Positions 9,210-17,595 of a stretch of 64,000 nt of DNA are shown here, one piece after another. The translations under genes and the position numbers were made by a program. The first letter of the stretch is position 1. Each line of letters opens with the position of its first letter. Under the pieces are notes generated by a model, which was not told the origin of the DNA, ran no database searches, and saw only the letters and a list, made by a program, of their open reading frames with translations. The stretch is from CAZQFV01 sp964613665 (lineage in GTDB: Bacteria > Chloroflexota > Chloroflexia > DTKN01). The stretch spans positions 8,189-72,188 of the forward strand of contig CAZTIG010000017.1 in the NCBI GenBank assembly GCA_964613665.1. The letters run 5' to 3'.

Positions 9210-9215
9210 ATTATA
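9210..9215 (-). promoter_or_regulatory. Extended -10 box of DUF2807 gene
   Basis: Minus strand GTGG-TATAAT-GG; no recognisable -35. Same form as several other promoters in the window. Confidence 0.6.
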
Positions 9216-9288
9216 CCACGGACGCCGGCACCCCGCCTATCGGTGCGCTAACGGTTCGCCATCCGGCGTCCATCGGCAGGACCTGTGG

Positions 9289-9294
9289 TATAAT
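9289..9294 (+). promoter_or_regulatory. Extended -10 box of MOP-like transporter gene
   Basis: TGTGG-TATAAT-GGG, 44 bases before the ATG at 9339; no recognisable -35. Confidence 0.6.
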
Positions 9295-9338
9295 GGGCGG
9301 CGCCGGCCCAGCCCAGGCATCGTGCGTGAGAGAGCGCC

Positions 9339-10709
9339 ATGGCCGAACCGTCGAACCAGCCTTTCGCCGACCCCCTGACCGACCGCCGCATCGTGGCCAC
9401 CTGGTGGCCGCTCGCCGCCAGTTGGCTGCTGATGTCGCTGGAGCAGCCGGCGGCCAACGCCGTCGTCGCCCGGCTGGCCGATCCGAAGGTCAGTCTGGCG
9501 GCCTGGGGCAGCATCGTCTTCCCGATCTCCCTGGTGGTCGAAGCGCCGATCATCATGTTGCTGGCCGCCTCCACGGCACTGAGCAAGGACTGGGCCACCT
9601 ACACCTGGCTGCGCCGCTTCATGCTGTGGGCCGGGGCCGGCCTGACGGCGCTGCACCTGCTGGTCGCACTGACGCCGCTCTACTACACCGTCGTGCAGGG
9701 ACTGATCGGCGCGCCGGCCGAGATCGTCGAACCGGCCCGCATCGGCCTCCTACTGATGACGCCGTGGTCGTGGTCGATCGCCTACCGCCGATTCAACCAG
9801 GGCGTGTTGATCCGTTTCGGCCACTCCCGGGCGGTCGGCGTGGGCACGCTGGTGCGGCTGGGCAGCGAGGTGCTGGTGCTGGTCGGCGGCTACCTGGTCG
9901 GCACCATCCCCGGTGTCGCGGTGGCCGGCGGAGCCATCGCTGTCGGGGTGATGGGCGAGGCAGTCTACACCGGCCTGCGCGTGCGCCCTGTGCTGCGGAA
10001 CCAGGTTCGCCCGGCGCCGCCGGCCGGCCTCCCGCCGACCTGGCCCGGCTTCCTGCGCTTCTACGTCCCCCTGTCGATGACGTCGCTCCTCTACCTGCTG
10101 GTCCAGCCCATCGGCAGCGCTGCGCTCAGCCGCATGCCCAGCGCGCTGGACTCCCTGGCCACCTGGCCCGTGTGCACCGGGCTCATCTTTCTCCTGCGCA
10201 GCCTGGGCATGGCCTACAACGAGGTCGTGGTGGCGCTGCTCGACCAGCCGGGGGCGGCCGCCGCGCTGCGGCGCTTCACCGCCTGCCTGGCCGGCCTGAC
10301 GACGGCAGCCATGGTGCTGCTCACGGCGACGCCACTGGCCGCCATCTGGTTTGGCCCGCTCTCCGCGCTGAGTGCTCCCCTGGTAGAACTGGCGCGAGGC
10401 GCCGTCTGGCTGGCCCTGCCCGTGCCGGGGCTCAACGTGCTGCAGAGCTGGTTCCAGGGCCGCATCGTGCACAGCGGCCATACGCGCGCCATTACCGAGG
10501 CGGTGGTCATCTACCTCCTGGCCAGCACCGCCATCCAGTGGAGCGGCGTGGCATGGGGGCAGGTTCCGGGGCTGTACGTCGGTCTGGCGGCCTTCAGTGC
10601 CGGGTACGCCATGCAGACCGCCTGGCTGTGGGTACGCAGTCGGGTCCGAGACAGGAAATCCCCTTCGGCGGCGCTATCGGCTGGCGCGTCCGGTGGAAAT
10701 GTGCTATGA
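9339..10709 (+). CDS. Polytopic membrane protein, MOP (MATE-like) type
   Basis: A 456-residue inner-membrane protein with about 12 hydrophobic segments in two similar halves, as in the MOP superfamily (MATE exporters, lipid-linked flippases, ANKH-like proteins). The first helix contains PLAASWLLMSLEQPAANAVVARL. A pseudo-repeated segment near residue 220 (FLRFYVPLSMTSLLYLLVQP) would start the second half. No signature residue lets me choose between drug exporter and other flippases, and the substrate is unknown. ATG follows GTGAGAGAGCGCC. The stop overlaps the -10 box of the next gene. Confidence 0.7.
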   Translation: MAEPSNQPFADPLTDRRIVATWWPLAASWLLMSLEQPAANAVVARLADPKVSLAAWGSIVFPISLVVEAPIIMLLAASTALSKDWATYTWLRRFMLWAGAGLTALHLLVALTPLYYTVVQGLIGAPAEIVEPARIGLLLMTPWSWSIAYRRFNQGVLIRFGHSRAVGVGTLVRLGSEVLVLVGGYLVGTIPGVAVAGGAIAVGVMGEAVYTGLRVRPVLRNQVRPAPPAGLPPTWPGFLRFYVPLSMTSLLYLLVQPIGSAALSRMPSALDSLATWPVCTGLIFLLRSLGMAYNEVVVALLDQPGAAAALRRFTACLAGLTTAAMVLLTATPLAAIWFGPLSALSAPLVELARGAVWLALPVPGLNVLQSWFQGRIVHSGHTRAITEAVVIYLLASTAIQWSGVAWGQVPGLYVGLAAFSAGYAMQTAWLWVRSRVRDRKSPSAALSAGASGGNVL

Positions 10710-10710
10710 T
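10705..10710 (+). promoter_or_regulatory. Extended -10 box of GerW operon
   Basis: ATGTGC-TATGAT-GCG, overlapping the stop codon of the upstream transporter gene. Confidence 0.5.
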
Positions 10711-10764
10711 GCGAAGGCACTGCTGGACGGAGCGCCACTCTGCAGGACAGGAAAGAAGGTGGAA

Positions 10765-11127
10765 ATGGCATCGACACGGGCAAGCGCCGGACCGCAGCGG
10801 GTCGAGCGCGTCGTGCACGGCCGCCCCATGGCCTTCGGCGAGCACATCGTTACCCCTGTGTCCCGGGTTAGTGGATGGCGAGGGAGCAATCGGAGCGGGC
10901 GGTTGGCCAGGGCGGGTGCATGGCTGCGCGCCACCCCGGTGGAGGTCGTCGTGCACGAGCAGGACGGGACCGAGCAGCGCATCGCCATCGTCGACCCCTC
11001 GGCAGAGGCGCTGCGGCGGATCGGCCGCCTGGCGATCGTGACGGCCTTGGGCTGTTGGCTGGTGATGCTGTTGGCAGGCAGGCTGGGCCGGCACCGACCC
11101 CGGCGGAGCGCGAAGGAGGCCGCATGA
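10765..11127 (+). CDS. Small single-pass membrane protein in GerW operon
   Basis: 120 residues. The N-terminal ~85 residues are soluble with a compact beta-type segment (VEVVVHEQDGTEQRIAIVDP). One membrane helix follows near residues 90-110, then a short basic tail. No family recognised. The ATG follows AAGGTGG. The stop codon overlaps the ATG of the GerW-family gene (ATGA), so the two products are very likely made together. It may be a partner or membrane anchor for that protein. Confidence 0.75.
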   Translation: MASTRASAGPQRVERVVHGRPMAFGEHIVTPVSRVSGWRGSNRSGRLARAGAWLRATPVEVVVHEQDGTEQRIAIVDPSAEALRRIGRLAIVTALGCWLVMLLAGRLGRHRPRRSAKEAA

Positions 11128-11537
11128 GCGAGCTGACGAATGCAGTCCAATCGATGGACAAGGCGCTTGACCGCCTCGGCGCCGACGCCGTGTTTGGGGA
11201 GGCCAGGAGGGAAGGTGACGTAACCCTCATTCCGGTGGCAAAGATCTCCTTCGGCTACGGCTACGGGTTCGGCCAGGGCACAGGCAAGGCCAAGGAAGAG
11301 GACGAGCCGGCAGGGGAAAAGGCGCCCGAGGCCGTGGGCGGCGGCATCGGCGGTGGCGGCGCGGTCAAGCCGTGCGGCTACATCCAGGTTACGGCCGAAG
11401 GGGTCGAGTACAAGCCGATCCAGGACGAGACACGCATTGCCCTGGCCGGCATCGCCATGGTCGCGTGGATCATCTTCTGGGGTGTCCGGGCCATCATCGC
11501 GGTGGCCAGGGCGATCGAGCGGCGCGCCAAGAGGTAG
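11124..11537 (+). CDS. GerW (YtfJ) family protein
   Basis: 137 residues. GerW-family features are the N-terminal helix ending in a VFGEARREGDVTLIPVAKISFGYGYGFG segment (described here in parts: VFGEAR, then TLIPVAKIS, then a Gly/Tyr-rich strand), a Gly-rich GGGIGGGGA loop, and a GYIQVTAEGVEYKPI strand. A C-terminal hydrophobic helix covers about 103-128. In Bacillus the founding member YtfJ is a forespore protein, but the family is widespread in non-sporulating bacteria, so spore function is not inferred. Translationally coupled to the preceding small membrane protein. Confidence 0.85.
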   Translation: MSELTNAVQSMDKALDRLGADAVFGEARREGDVTLIPVAKISFGYGYGFGQGTGKAKEEDEPAGEKAPEAVGGGIGGGGAVKPCGYIQVTAEGVEYKPIQDETRIALAGIAMVAWIIFWGVRAIIAVARAIERRAKR

Positions 11538-11575
11538 AGCCACCACATCGGCGCTCGCCGCCCGCCCGGCTGCTG

Positions 11576-13369
11576 TCACCCGTGCGGGGGCATGCCCGTC
11601 TGCACGTCCCAGCCGTACTCGGCATAGGCGCCGGCGAGCAGGCGCTGTAGGTCGGGCACGTACCCTTCCGTGCCGCCGTTGGGGAGCGGCTGCATGAGCA
11701 GCGCCGGCAGGCGGTCGTTGGCGCAGGTCAAGCCCCGGCGCACGTTCAGCCGCCGCTTCAGCGTGACGATGTCCTTGCCCAGTGCGAGCAGGTCGGCTGC
11801 CTCCAGTCCCCACCCGGTGGCGGCGTTCAGCGCGCCCAGCACCTTATCCACCCCGGGGTTCTGGAACTGGCAGAGGGTCAGGGCGTTGTACAGGTTGCGC
11901 CAGGCCTGCTGCCGCGCGGCGATGCGCCCCTTTTCCTCGGAGGAGTCAAAGCGCTCGCCGGGGACGACGCCCAGCTCATCGGGCGGGCCCTGGCCCTGGT
12001 CCACCCCGTACATATCCCCCTCCATATGACAGGCCCCGCGCGGCGAGAGGGCATAGGTCACGGCCAAGCCGCCAAAGGCCCGCGGGTCGTGCATGGGCAC
12101 CTCCAGGCGGTTGACCGTCACCGCCAGTTCCGGCACGCCGCAGTGCGCGGCGAGCGCCGCGCTGCCCTCGGCCAGGAGGTCGCCGAACCCCTCGCGGTGG
12201 GCCGTGAGCTCGATCAGGCGGTGGACGGCCGCGGCGTCGCCATAGCGCAGCTCCAGCCCGCCGGTGTCGGCCGTGGTCAGCAGGCCGCGCGCAAAGAGCT
12301 CGCAGGCCAGGGCGATGGTCGCGCCCATGCTGATCGTGTCCAGGCCGTGGAGGTTGCAGAGGTGGCCGGCGTAGATGACCGCCTCCAGGTCATCGACTAC
12401 CAGCAGCGAGCCGAGCGCACCGACGGTCTCGTACTCCGGACCGTCCACCCTCTCCGCGCCGTAGCGGGGGGCACGCGTCTCGCGGCCACAGGCGATGGGG
12501 CAGCGATAGCAGGCCGTGTTGCGGTTCTGGTAGTGCTCCACCAGGAGCACGCCCGACAGGTTGCTGCCTTGCTCCCACTCACCCTGTTGGTAGTAGCGCG
12601 TCGGCATGTCGCCGTACATCAGTGCCAGGTCGACGTAGCCGGCCGTCCCCGCCAGGCGGATGGACATGGCCGCCATGTCCTCCTCCACCCCGGCGACGAC
12701 CTCCCGGCAGAGGGCCTGGAAGCGCTCGGGGTCGGCCAGGGGCACGCGGGCCGAGCCGCGCACGGCAATCGCCTTGAGCCTCTTGGCCCCCATCACCGCG
12801 CCCAGGCCGGTGCGCGCGGCGGCGCGGCCGTGGTCGTTCATGACTGCCGCCATCCTGACCAGGTTCTCCCCGGCCGGCCCGATGCAGGCCACGCGCGCCC
12901 TGCGATCGCCCAGCGCCTGGCGCAGTCGCTCCTGCGCCGCGTACGAATCCAGGCCCCACAGGCCGGCGGCGTCGTGCAGTTCGGCCCGGCCTTCGACGAC
13001 GCTGAGGTAGACCGGCCGCTCGGCCACACCGGTGATGAGGATGCCATCGTACCCGGCAAAGCGCAGTTCGGGCCCGAAGAAGCCACCGCTGTTGGCTTCG
13101 CCCCAGATGCCGGTGAGGGGAGACAGGGCGCAGACGCTGTAGCGGCCGGCCGAGGGCATGGCCGTGCCCACCAGCGGGCCGGTCATGAAGACGAGCGGGT
13201 TGTCGGGGCCGAGCGGGTCGGTCTGCCCGTCGACCATGTCCATGAGGTAGCGTGCCGCCAGCCCGCTGCCCCCGACGTAGGCGCGGGCCAGTGCCTCGTT
13301 CAGCGGCTCGTCCCGCAGCCTGCCGGACGAGAGATCGACGCGCAGGATCTGGCCCATGTAGCCGTGCAT
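11576..13369 (-). CDS. Tungsten aldehyde:ferredoxin oxidoreductase family enzyme
   Basis: 597 residues, normal for the AOR family, which oxidises aldehydes to acids (or reduces acids) using a tungstopterin and one 4Fe-4S cluster. The N-terminal domain binds the cofactor: GGSGLAARYL near residue 33, then AGRYSVCALSPLTG and the ANSGGFFGPELRFAGYD loop. The cluster ligands are in CYRCPIAC near residue 285, with the fourth Cys probably in LCQF near 510. The start at 13369 follows AGGAGCCG. It is the third gene of a minus-strand operon after SCP2 and an iron-ADH. The specific substrate cannot be read from the sequence; subfamilies include AOR, GOR, FOR and several unknowns. Confidence 0.93.
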   Translation of the reverse strand: MHGYMGQILRVDLSSGRLRDEPLNEALARAYVGGSGLAARYLMDMVDGQTDPLGPDNPLVFMTGPLVGTAMPSAGRYSVCALSPLTGIWGEANSGGFFGPELRFAGYDGILITGVAERPVYLSVVEGRAELHDAAGLWGLDSYAAQERLRQALGDRRARVACIGPAGENLVRMAAVMNDHGRAAARTGLGAVMGAKRLKAIAVRGSARVPLADPERFQALCREVVAGVEEDMAAMSIRLAGTAGYVDLALMYGDMPTRYYQQGEWEQGSNLSGVLLVEHYQNRNTACYRCPIACGRETRAPRYGAERVDGPEYETVGALGSLLVVDDLEAVIYAGHLCNLHGLDTISMGATIALACELFARGLLTTADTGGLELRYGDAAAVHRLIELTAHREGFGDLLAEGSAALAAHCGVPELAVTVNRLEVPMHDPRAFGGLAVTYALSPRGACHMEGDMYGVDQGQGPPDELGVVPGERFDSSEEKGRIAARQQAWRNLYNALTLCQFQNPGVDKVLGALNAATGWGLEAADLLALGKDIVTLKRRLNVRRGLTCANDRLPALLMQPLPNGGTEGYVPDLQRLLAGAYAEYGWDVQTGMPPHG

Positions 13370-13442
13370 CGGCTCCTCCTTCGAGCCAGCGAGCGGCCCA
13401 TCCAGGCGGAGGGCCTGGCCTCGCCTGCCCGCTCACTCCCGG

Positions 13443-14606
13443 CTAGAAGTCCACTGGCTGCCCCTCGTACGTGCGGAGGAAGAGCTGGCGTAGCTCGTCG
13501 TAAGAGGGGCTGCGCACCGCCGTGACCATCTGCGTGTCGTTGAAGGCGCTGTCGATCAGCCTGTCGAGCTGGCCCATGAAGTCGTCGCGGGCGGCGCCGG
13601 CGTCCGCGAACGACAAGGGCGCGCCCACCCGGGCGCAGAGCTCGCGAAAGCGCCGGGCCAGGGTCCGCGCCCCCTCCTCACCCTCGGCCGCGGGTCCGCC
13701 GGTGAAGGGGGTCAGCTCGGCGAAGCGCTCCGGGGCAACCGGCGCGGCGAACTCGACGGTGTAGGGCAGACAGACGGCCACGGCGCGCCCGTGCGGCAGG
13801 TGAAAGATGGCGCCGATGGCGTGACCCATGGCGTGGGCCATCGAGGCCATGGCGTTGCCAAAGCCCAGCCCGGCGCAGGCGGCGGCGTTGTGCATGCGCT
13901 CGCGGGCTTCCATGTCGCTGCCGTCGGCCACGGCGCGCGGCAGGTAGCGGAAGATCAGCCGCACCGCATTCAGGCAGAGACCGTCGGTCAGGTCGGTGTG
14001 CCAGGCACAGGTATAACCCTCGATGGCGTGCACCAGCGCGTCCAGGCCGGTGTCGGCAGTCAGGTGCGGGGGCATGCCGGCGGCCATGGCCGGGTCGATG
14101 ATGGCCAGGTCGGCGGCGTTCTCGCGGTTGCCCAGGCCCATCTTGCGCTGCTCGGCCGTCTCGGTCAGGACGATGGCCCAGGTGACCTCAGCGCCGGTTC
14201 CGCTGGTGGTGGGGATGGCCACCAAGCGGGCCTTTTTCCGCAACCCCAGGCGGACAAAGGGGTTGATCTCCGCCGGGTCCAGGTCGGGGCGCTCGTAGAG
14301 GACCCAGATGGCCTTGGCCGCATCCAACGCCGAGCCGCCGCCCAGACCGACGAGCCAGTCGGGGGCAAACTCCTGCGCCACCTGGGCACCCTGGCGGACA
14401 GTCTGGACGCTGGGATCCGGTTCGACGGCGTCAAAGACCGCCACGGCCAGGCCGGCCCGCTCCAGGTGGGCCCTGACCCGATCCACCAGCCCGAGCTGCA
14501 CCAGCGTGGCGTCGGTGACGATGAGCGCCCGCCGGCCCTCCAGCTCGTCCAGAGCATCGAGGGAGCCCTCCCCAAAGACGACCTGCGGCGAGACAAAGTA
14601 CCACAT
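13443..14606 (-). CDS. Iron-containing alcohol dehydrogenase (operon with AOR)
   Basis: 387 residues of the group III alcohol dehydrogenase fold. An N-terminal Rossmann-like domain has VGLGGGSALDAAKAI near residue 90 and the PTTSGTGAEVT motif. The C-terminal helical domain carries all four expected metal ligands: Asp and His in GLDALVHAIEGY, His in HAMGHAIG and His in LPHG. Likely reaction is NAD(P)H-dependent interconversion of an alcohol and an aldehyde, which fits its place directly before an AOR-type aldehyde oxidoreductase. The start at 14606 was chosen because AGGCTGGAG precedes it; the longer frame to 14645 lacks a site. Substrate unknown. Confidence 0.92.
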   Translation of the reverse strand: MWYFVSPQVVFGEGSLDALDELEGRRALIVTDATLVQLGLVDRVRAHLERAGLAVAVFDAVEPDPSVQTVRQGAQVAQEFAPDWLVGLGGGSALDAAKAIWVLYERPDLDPAEINPFVRLGLRKKARLVAIPTTSGTGAEVTWAIVLTETAEQRKMGLGNRENAADLAIIDPAMAAGMPPHLTADTGLDALVHAIEGYTCAWHTDLTDGLCLNAVRLIFRYLPRAVADGSDMEARERMHNAAACAGLGFGNAMASMAHAMGHAIGAIFHLPHGRAVAVCLPYTVEFAAPVAPERFAELTPFTGGPAAEGEEGARTLARRFRELCARVGAPLSFADAGAARDDFMGQLDRLIDSAFNDTQMVTAVRSPSYDELRQLFLRTYEGQPVDF

Positions 14607-14631
14607 CTCCAGCCTCCTTGGGACTCCTTCG

Positions 14632-14665
14632 AACCACGAAGGCACAAAGGCACGAATAGCACAAC
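14632..14665. repeat. Short degenerate intergenic repeats, ~8-base unit
   Basis: Units CACGAAGG, CACAAAGG and CACGAATAG follow one another in the gap between the SCP2 and iron-ADH genes. This kind of CACGAAGG-type tract is a familiar intergenic repeat in environmental high-GC genomes. Confidence 0.5.
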
Positions 14666-14706
14666 ATCCCTCTGTGGCTTGGCGCCACAGCGGTGAGCAG
14701 GCGCAA

Positions 14707-15117
14707 CTACGAACCGAAGTCAGTGGGCACCAGCGCGCAGCAGCTGACGATCTCCTTGGCCGCCTTGGGGTAGCGCATCACCTGCATCATGTTGCCCTGG
14801 AGGCGCAGCTTGCGCGTCATCATGCCCTGGATGGGGTCGAGCTTGCCCTCGATGACCTGGCGCCATGCGCTGAAGGGGGCAGCCAGCACGTAGGCAGCCT
14901 GCTTCTCCGGCGGGCCGGCGAGCAGCGCGGCACTGGGGCTCTTGCCGTGGTAGAGGTCCAGGTACAGGTACGCAGTCTCGGTGTGAGCGGCGTCCCCCTC
15001 GATGATAAAGAGAAAATCGCCCTCCCAGTCCTTGGCCGCGCGCTCGTAGGACTCGCTGGCGTTGAGCTGGCGGCTGAGCTCCTTGATCCATTCGTCCGAG
15101 GGAAATCGCAGTGCCAC
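14707..15117 (-). CDS. SCP2 sterol-binding domain protein
   Basis: 136 residues forming a single SCP2 domain: the strand pattern GDFLFIIEGD, YLYLDLYHGKSP, and the helix YVLAAPFSAWRQVIEGKLDPIQGMM before the last MRYPKAAKEI helix. SCP2 proteins bind lipids or acyl chains; bacterial ones often accompany lipid or alcohol metabolism. The GTG start at 15117 follows AAGGAGG. First gene of the operon SCP2 - iron-ADH - AOR, with a promoter at 15186-15213. A role in presenting a hydrophobic alcohol or aldehyde to the two enzymes is possible but inferred only from context. Confidence 0.85.
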   Translation of the reverse strand: MALRFPSDEWIKELSRQLNASESYERAAKDWEGDFLFIIEGDAAHTETAYLYLDLYHGKSPSAALLAGPPEKQAAYVLAAPFSAWRQVIEGKLDPIQGMMTRKLRLQGNMMQVMRYPKAAKEIVSCCALVPTDFGS

Positions 15118-15185
15118 AGAGACCTCCTTGGATGTGATGGCCGGCCGTCGCCGGCAAGGGGCATCCTGTCTGATGAGCCAGGGCT

Positions 15186-15213
15186 ATTCTATCACAGCTC
15201 CGCCGGGCGTCAA
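15186..15213 (-). promoter_or_regulatory. Promoter of SCP2-ADH-AOR operon
   Basis: Minus strand TTGACG (15213-15208), 16-base spacer, TAGAAT (15191-15186) preceded by TGTGA. Confidence 0.6.
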
Positions 15214-15268
15214 CAGGTTGGACCAGCCCGGCACGGCGATATCAAGGTCGCGCCGATGCACAGCGGAT

Positions 15269-15398
15269 GGCAAGTGCCCGGCCGGCGTACAGCGCGGCAT
15301 GGCCGTACCATTGCCGTGTCCCTGGATGTGCGGCGTCGTGCCGTTGCCTGAGCCGGGCACTTGCCGGTCAAGGCCGGCGACTTTGGTACGGCCGTGCC
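15269..15398. repeat. Two interleaved inverted repeats
   Basis: Arm A GGCAAGTGCCCGGC (15269-15282) matches A' GCCGGGCACTTGCC (15352-15365). Arm B GGCATGGCCGTACCA (15296-15310) matches B' TGGTACGGCCGTGCC (15384-15398) with one mismatch. The order A-B-A'-B' would give a pseudoknot in RNA. The remainder of the 15118-15671 gap holds two divergent promoters and no convincing gene. Confidence 0.6.
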
Positions 15399-15589
15399 AG
15401 CCCGGCCGCCGACCACCGTTCGACCCCGGCCGGCCCGGCAGGCCCAACAAGTGGCTGACGCTGGACGCTTTGCGAGTGCTCGCGCTCTATGCCCCTCAGC
15501 AAGGGCCCACTCGTACACGGCACGACGACCGGCCGCCCGGGCCGCCATTCGTGCCAGCAGGAGTTGTGAGCGGATGTCAGGCACGGAGC

Positions 15590-15619
15590 TTGACAATCGG
15601 GGCCCACTTGCGGCATAAT
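15590..15619 (+). promoter_or_regulatory. Promoter of cyclophilin-like / ABM / ADH operon
   Basis: TTGACA (15590-15595), 18-base spacer, CATAAT (15614-15619) followed by GG. Confidence 0.65.
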
Positions 15620-15671
15620 GGAGGCAGCAGCCGGTGTTGTATGCGGAGTCGCCCGACAGGAGGAGGATGCG

Positions 15672-16046
15672 ATGGCCAGGATCATCATCACCGCAGGAGA
15701 GCTGAAGCTACCAGCGGAGCTGTACGAGACCCCCACCGCCCAGCGCATCTGGGCGGTGTTGCCGATCAGCGGCAGGGCCAACACCTGGGGGCACGAGATC
15801 TACTTCGAGATACCCGTGTGGGCGGCAGAGGAGGAAGATGCCCGTGCCGAGGTCACCGTCGGCGAGCTGGGCTACTGGCCGCTGGGGCACGCCTTCTGCG
15901 TTTTCTTCGGGCCGACGCCGGCCAGCACGGACGAGCACCCGCGGGCCTACAGCCCGGTCAACATCGTCGGGCGCATCCTGGGCAACGCCACTGCCCTGCG
16001 CGCCGTGCGCGACGGCGAAGCGGTCACCGTCGCCCCAGAGACATAA
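15672..16046 (+). CDS. Cyclophilin-like fold protein (TM1367 type)
   Basis: 124 residues with the layout of the small cyclophilin-like family related to TM1367: TAQRIWAVLPISGRANTWGHEIYFEIPV, then a GELGYWPLGHAFCVFFGPTP strand-loop, and the terminal VNIVGRILGNATAL (each quoted in part). The family has the cyclophilin barrel but usually lacks prolyl isomerase residues; function is unknown. ATG at 15672 follows AGGAGGA. First gene of an operon with an ABM-type monooxygenase (10-base gap) and an iron-ADH. Confidence 0.8.
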   Translation: MARIIITAGELKLPAELYETPTAQRIWAVLPISGRANTWGHEIYFEIPVWAAEEEDARAEVTVGELGYWPLGHAFCVFFGPTPASTDEHPRAYSPVNIVGRILGNATALRAVRDGEAVTVAPET

Positions 16047-16056
16047 GGAGGCAGCG

Positions 16057-16404
16057 ATGCTCATCGTGCACGTGCACGCCCGTGTGAAGCCGGACTCTGT
16101 GGAGGCCTTTCGCCAGGCCACTGCCGCCAACGCCCGCATGAGCGTGCTGGAGCCGGGCGTGGCCCGCTTCGACGTCATCCAGCAGGCCGACGACCCGACG
16201 CGCTTCGTCCTGGTGGAGGTCTATCGCACGCCCGAGGACCCCGCCCGGCACAAGGAGACGGCGCACTACCAGACCTGGCGGGACGCCGTCGAGCCCATGA
16301 TGGCCGAACCGCGGCGCAGCGTCAAGTACACGAACGTCTTTCCGGACGAACGCGGCTGGGAGGCGCTGCCGCCGGCCGTGTCCACCCCCTGCATCACGCC
16401 CTGA
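16057..16404 (+). CDS. Antibiotic biosynthesis monooxygenase (ABM/LsrG-like) domain protein
   Basis: 115 residues, a dimeric ferredoxin-like ABM fold: MLIVHVHARVKPDSVEAF at the N-terminus, ARFDVIQQADDPTRFVLVEVY in the second and third strands, and a HKETAHYQTW helix containing the conserved His. Relatives include quinol monooxygenases and LsrG, which isomerises phospho-AI-2. Individual substrates are not predictable. The ATG follows AAGGAGGCAGCG. Ten bases separate it from both neighbours' ends, so the three genes are clearly one operon. Confidence 0.85.
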   Translation: MLIVHVHARVKPDSVEAFRQATAANARMSVLEPGVARFDVIQQADDPTRFVLVEVYRTPEDPARHKETAHYQTWRDAVEPMMAEPRRSVKYTNVFPDERGWEALPPAVSTPCITP

Positions 16405-16413
16405 CGAGGAGCC

Positions 16414-17595
16414 ATGAAGAGGGAGAAAGGTCCTACTTCTGTGCGCTTCGAGTTCGCCACTGCCGCACGCATCGTCTTTGGCCGCGGCACCCTCTCTGAG
16501 GTCGGGCCGCTGGCCGCCGAGATGGGCCGGCGCGCCCTGGTCGTCACCGGCGGCGCGGCCGGCCGCACCAGGCCCCTCCTGGATGTCCTGGACCGACAGG
16601 GACTGCCCTGGGCGGCGTTCGCCGTCGCCGGCGAGCCCACACTGGAGCTCGTCCGCCAGGCCGTGGCCCAGGCCGCCACCGCAGGCTGCGACGTGGTCAT
16701 CGGCTTTGGCGGGGGCAGTGCCCTGGACACGGCCAAGGCAGTCGCCGGCCTGCTCACGAGCGGCGGCGACCCGCTGGACTATGTGGAGGTCATCGGCCGC
16801 GGCCAGCCCCTGGCGCGGCCGGCCGCGCCGCTCATCGCCATCCCCACCACCGCCGGCACCGGCAGCGAGGTCACGCGCAACGCCGTGCTCTCCTCGCCCG
16901 AGCACGGGGTAAAGGTCAGCCTGCGCAGCCCGCACCTGCTGCCGCGCCTGGCGCTGGTCGACCCCGAGCTGACCTACAGCCTGCCGCCGGCCGTCACCGC
17001 CAGCACGGGGCTCGACGCCCTCACCCAGCTGATCGAGCCGTTCGTCTCCACGCGGGCCAACCAGCTCACCGACGCGCTCTGCCGGGAAGGGATGGCCCTG
17101 GTGTCGCGGGCGCTGCGGCGGGCCTGCGAGGACGGTCAGGACGCCACCGCCCGCGAGGAGATGTCCCTGGCCAGCCTCTTCAGCGGGATGGCCCTGGCCA
17201 ACGCCGGCCTGGGCGCCGTTCACGGCCTGGCCGCGGCCATCGGGGGAGCCTTCGCCGCCCCCCACGGGGCGGTCTGCGCGCGCCTGCTGCCGCCGGTGAT
17301 GGCGGCGAACGTGCGCGCGCTTCGCGAGCGCGCGCCGGAGAGCGGGGCCCTGCCACGCTACGACGAGGTGGCCCGCATCGTGAGCGGGCGCGCCGACGCC
17401 CGTGCCGACGAGGGCGTCGCCTGGGTCCAGGAGCTCGTCGGTGCCCTGGGGATCCCGCCTCTTTCCCACTACGGCGTCGGGCCGGCCGACGTGCCTGCCC
17501 TGGTCGAGAAGGCGCTCGCGGCCAGCAGCACCAGGGGCAACCCGGTGCCGCTTGGCGCGGCGGAGCTGGCGGAAGTGCTTGCCCGGGCCACCTGA
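16414..17595 (+). CDS. Iron-containing alcohol dehydrogenase-like protein with His to Gln at a metal site
   Basis: 393 residues of the group III ADH fold with GFGGGSALDTAKAV near residue 94 and PTTAGTGSEVTRNAV. In the metal site the Asp in GLDALTQ, the His in AVHGLAAAIGG and the His in APHG are present. The position that is His in most members (DALTH) is Gln here. A similar DALTQ form occurs in one branch of the family, so it may still bind metal or act without it, as in maleylacetate reductase relatives. ATG follows GAGGAGCC. Last gene of the three-gene operon; the substrate is unknown. Confidence 0.88.
   Translation: MKREKGPTSVRFEFATAARIVFGRGTLSEVGPLAAEMGRRALVVTGGAAGRTRPLLDVLDRQGLPWAAFAVAGEPTLELVRQAVAQAATAGCDVVIGFGGGSALDTAKAVAGLLTSGGDPLDYVEVIGRGQPLARPAAPLIAIPTTAGTGSEVTRNAVLSSPEHGVKVSLRSPHLLPRLALVDPELTYSLPPAVTASTGLDALTQLIEPFVSTRANQLTDALCREGMALVSRALRRACEDGQDATAREEMSLASLFSGMALANAGLGAVHGLAAAIGGAFAAPHGAVCARLLPPVMAANVRALRERAPESGALPRYDEVARIVSGRADARADEGVAWVQELVGALGIPPLSHYGVGPADVPALVEKALAASSTRGNPVPLGAAELAEVLARAT

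Noticed and set aside
6380..11537. Evidence that the organism forms spores, from GerMN and GerW proteins.
   Set aside because: Both domain families are widespread in non-sporulating bacteria, and no other sporulation genes are present.
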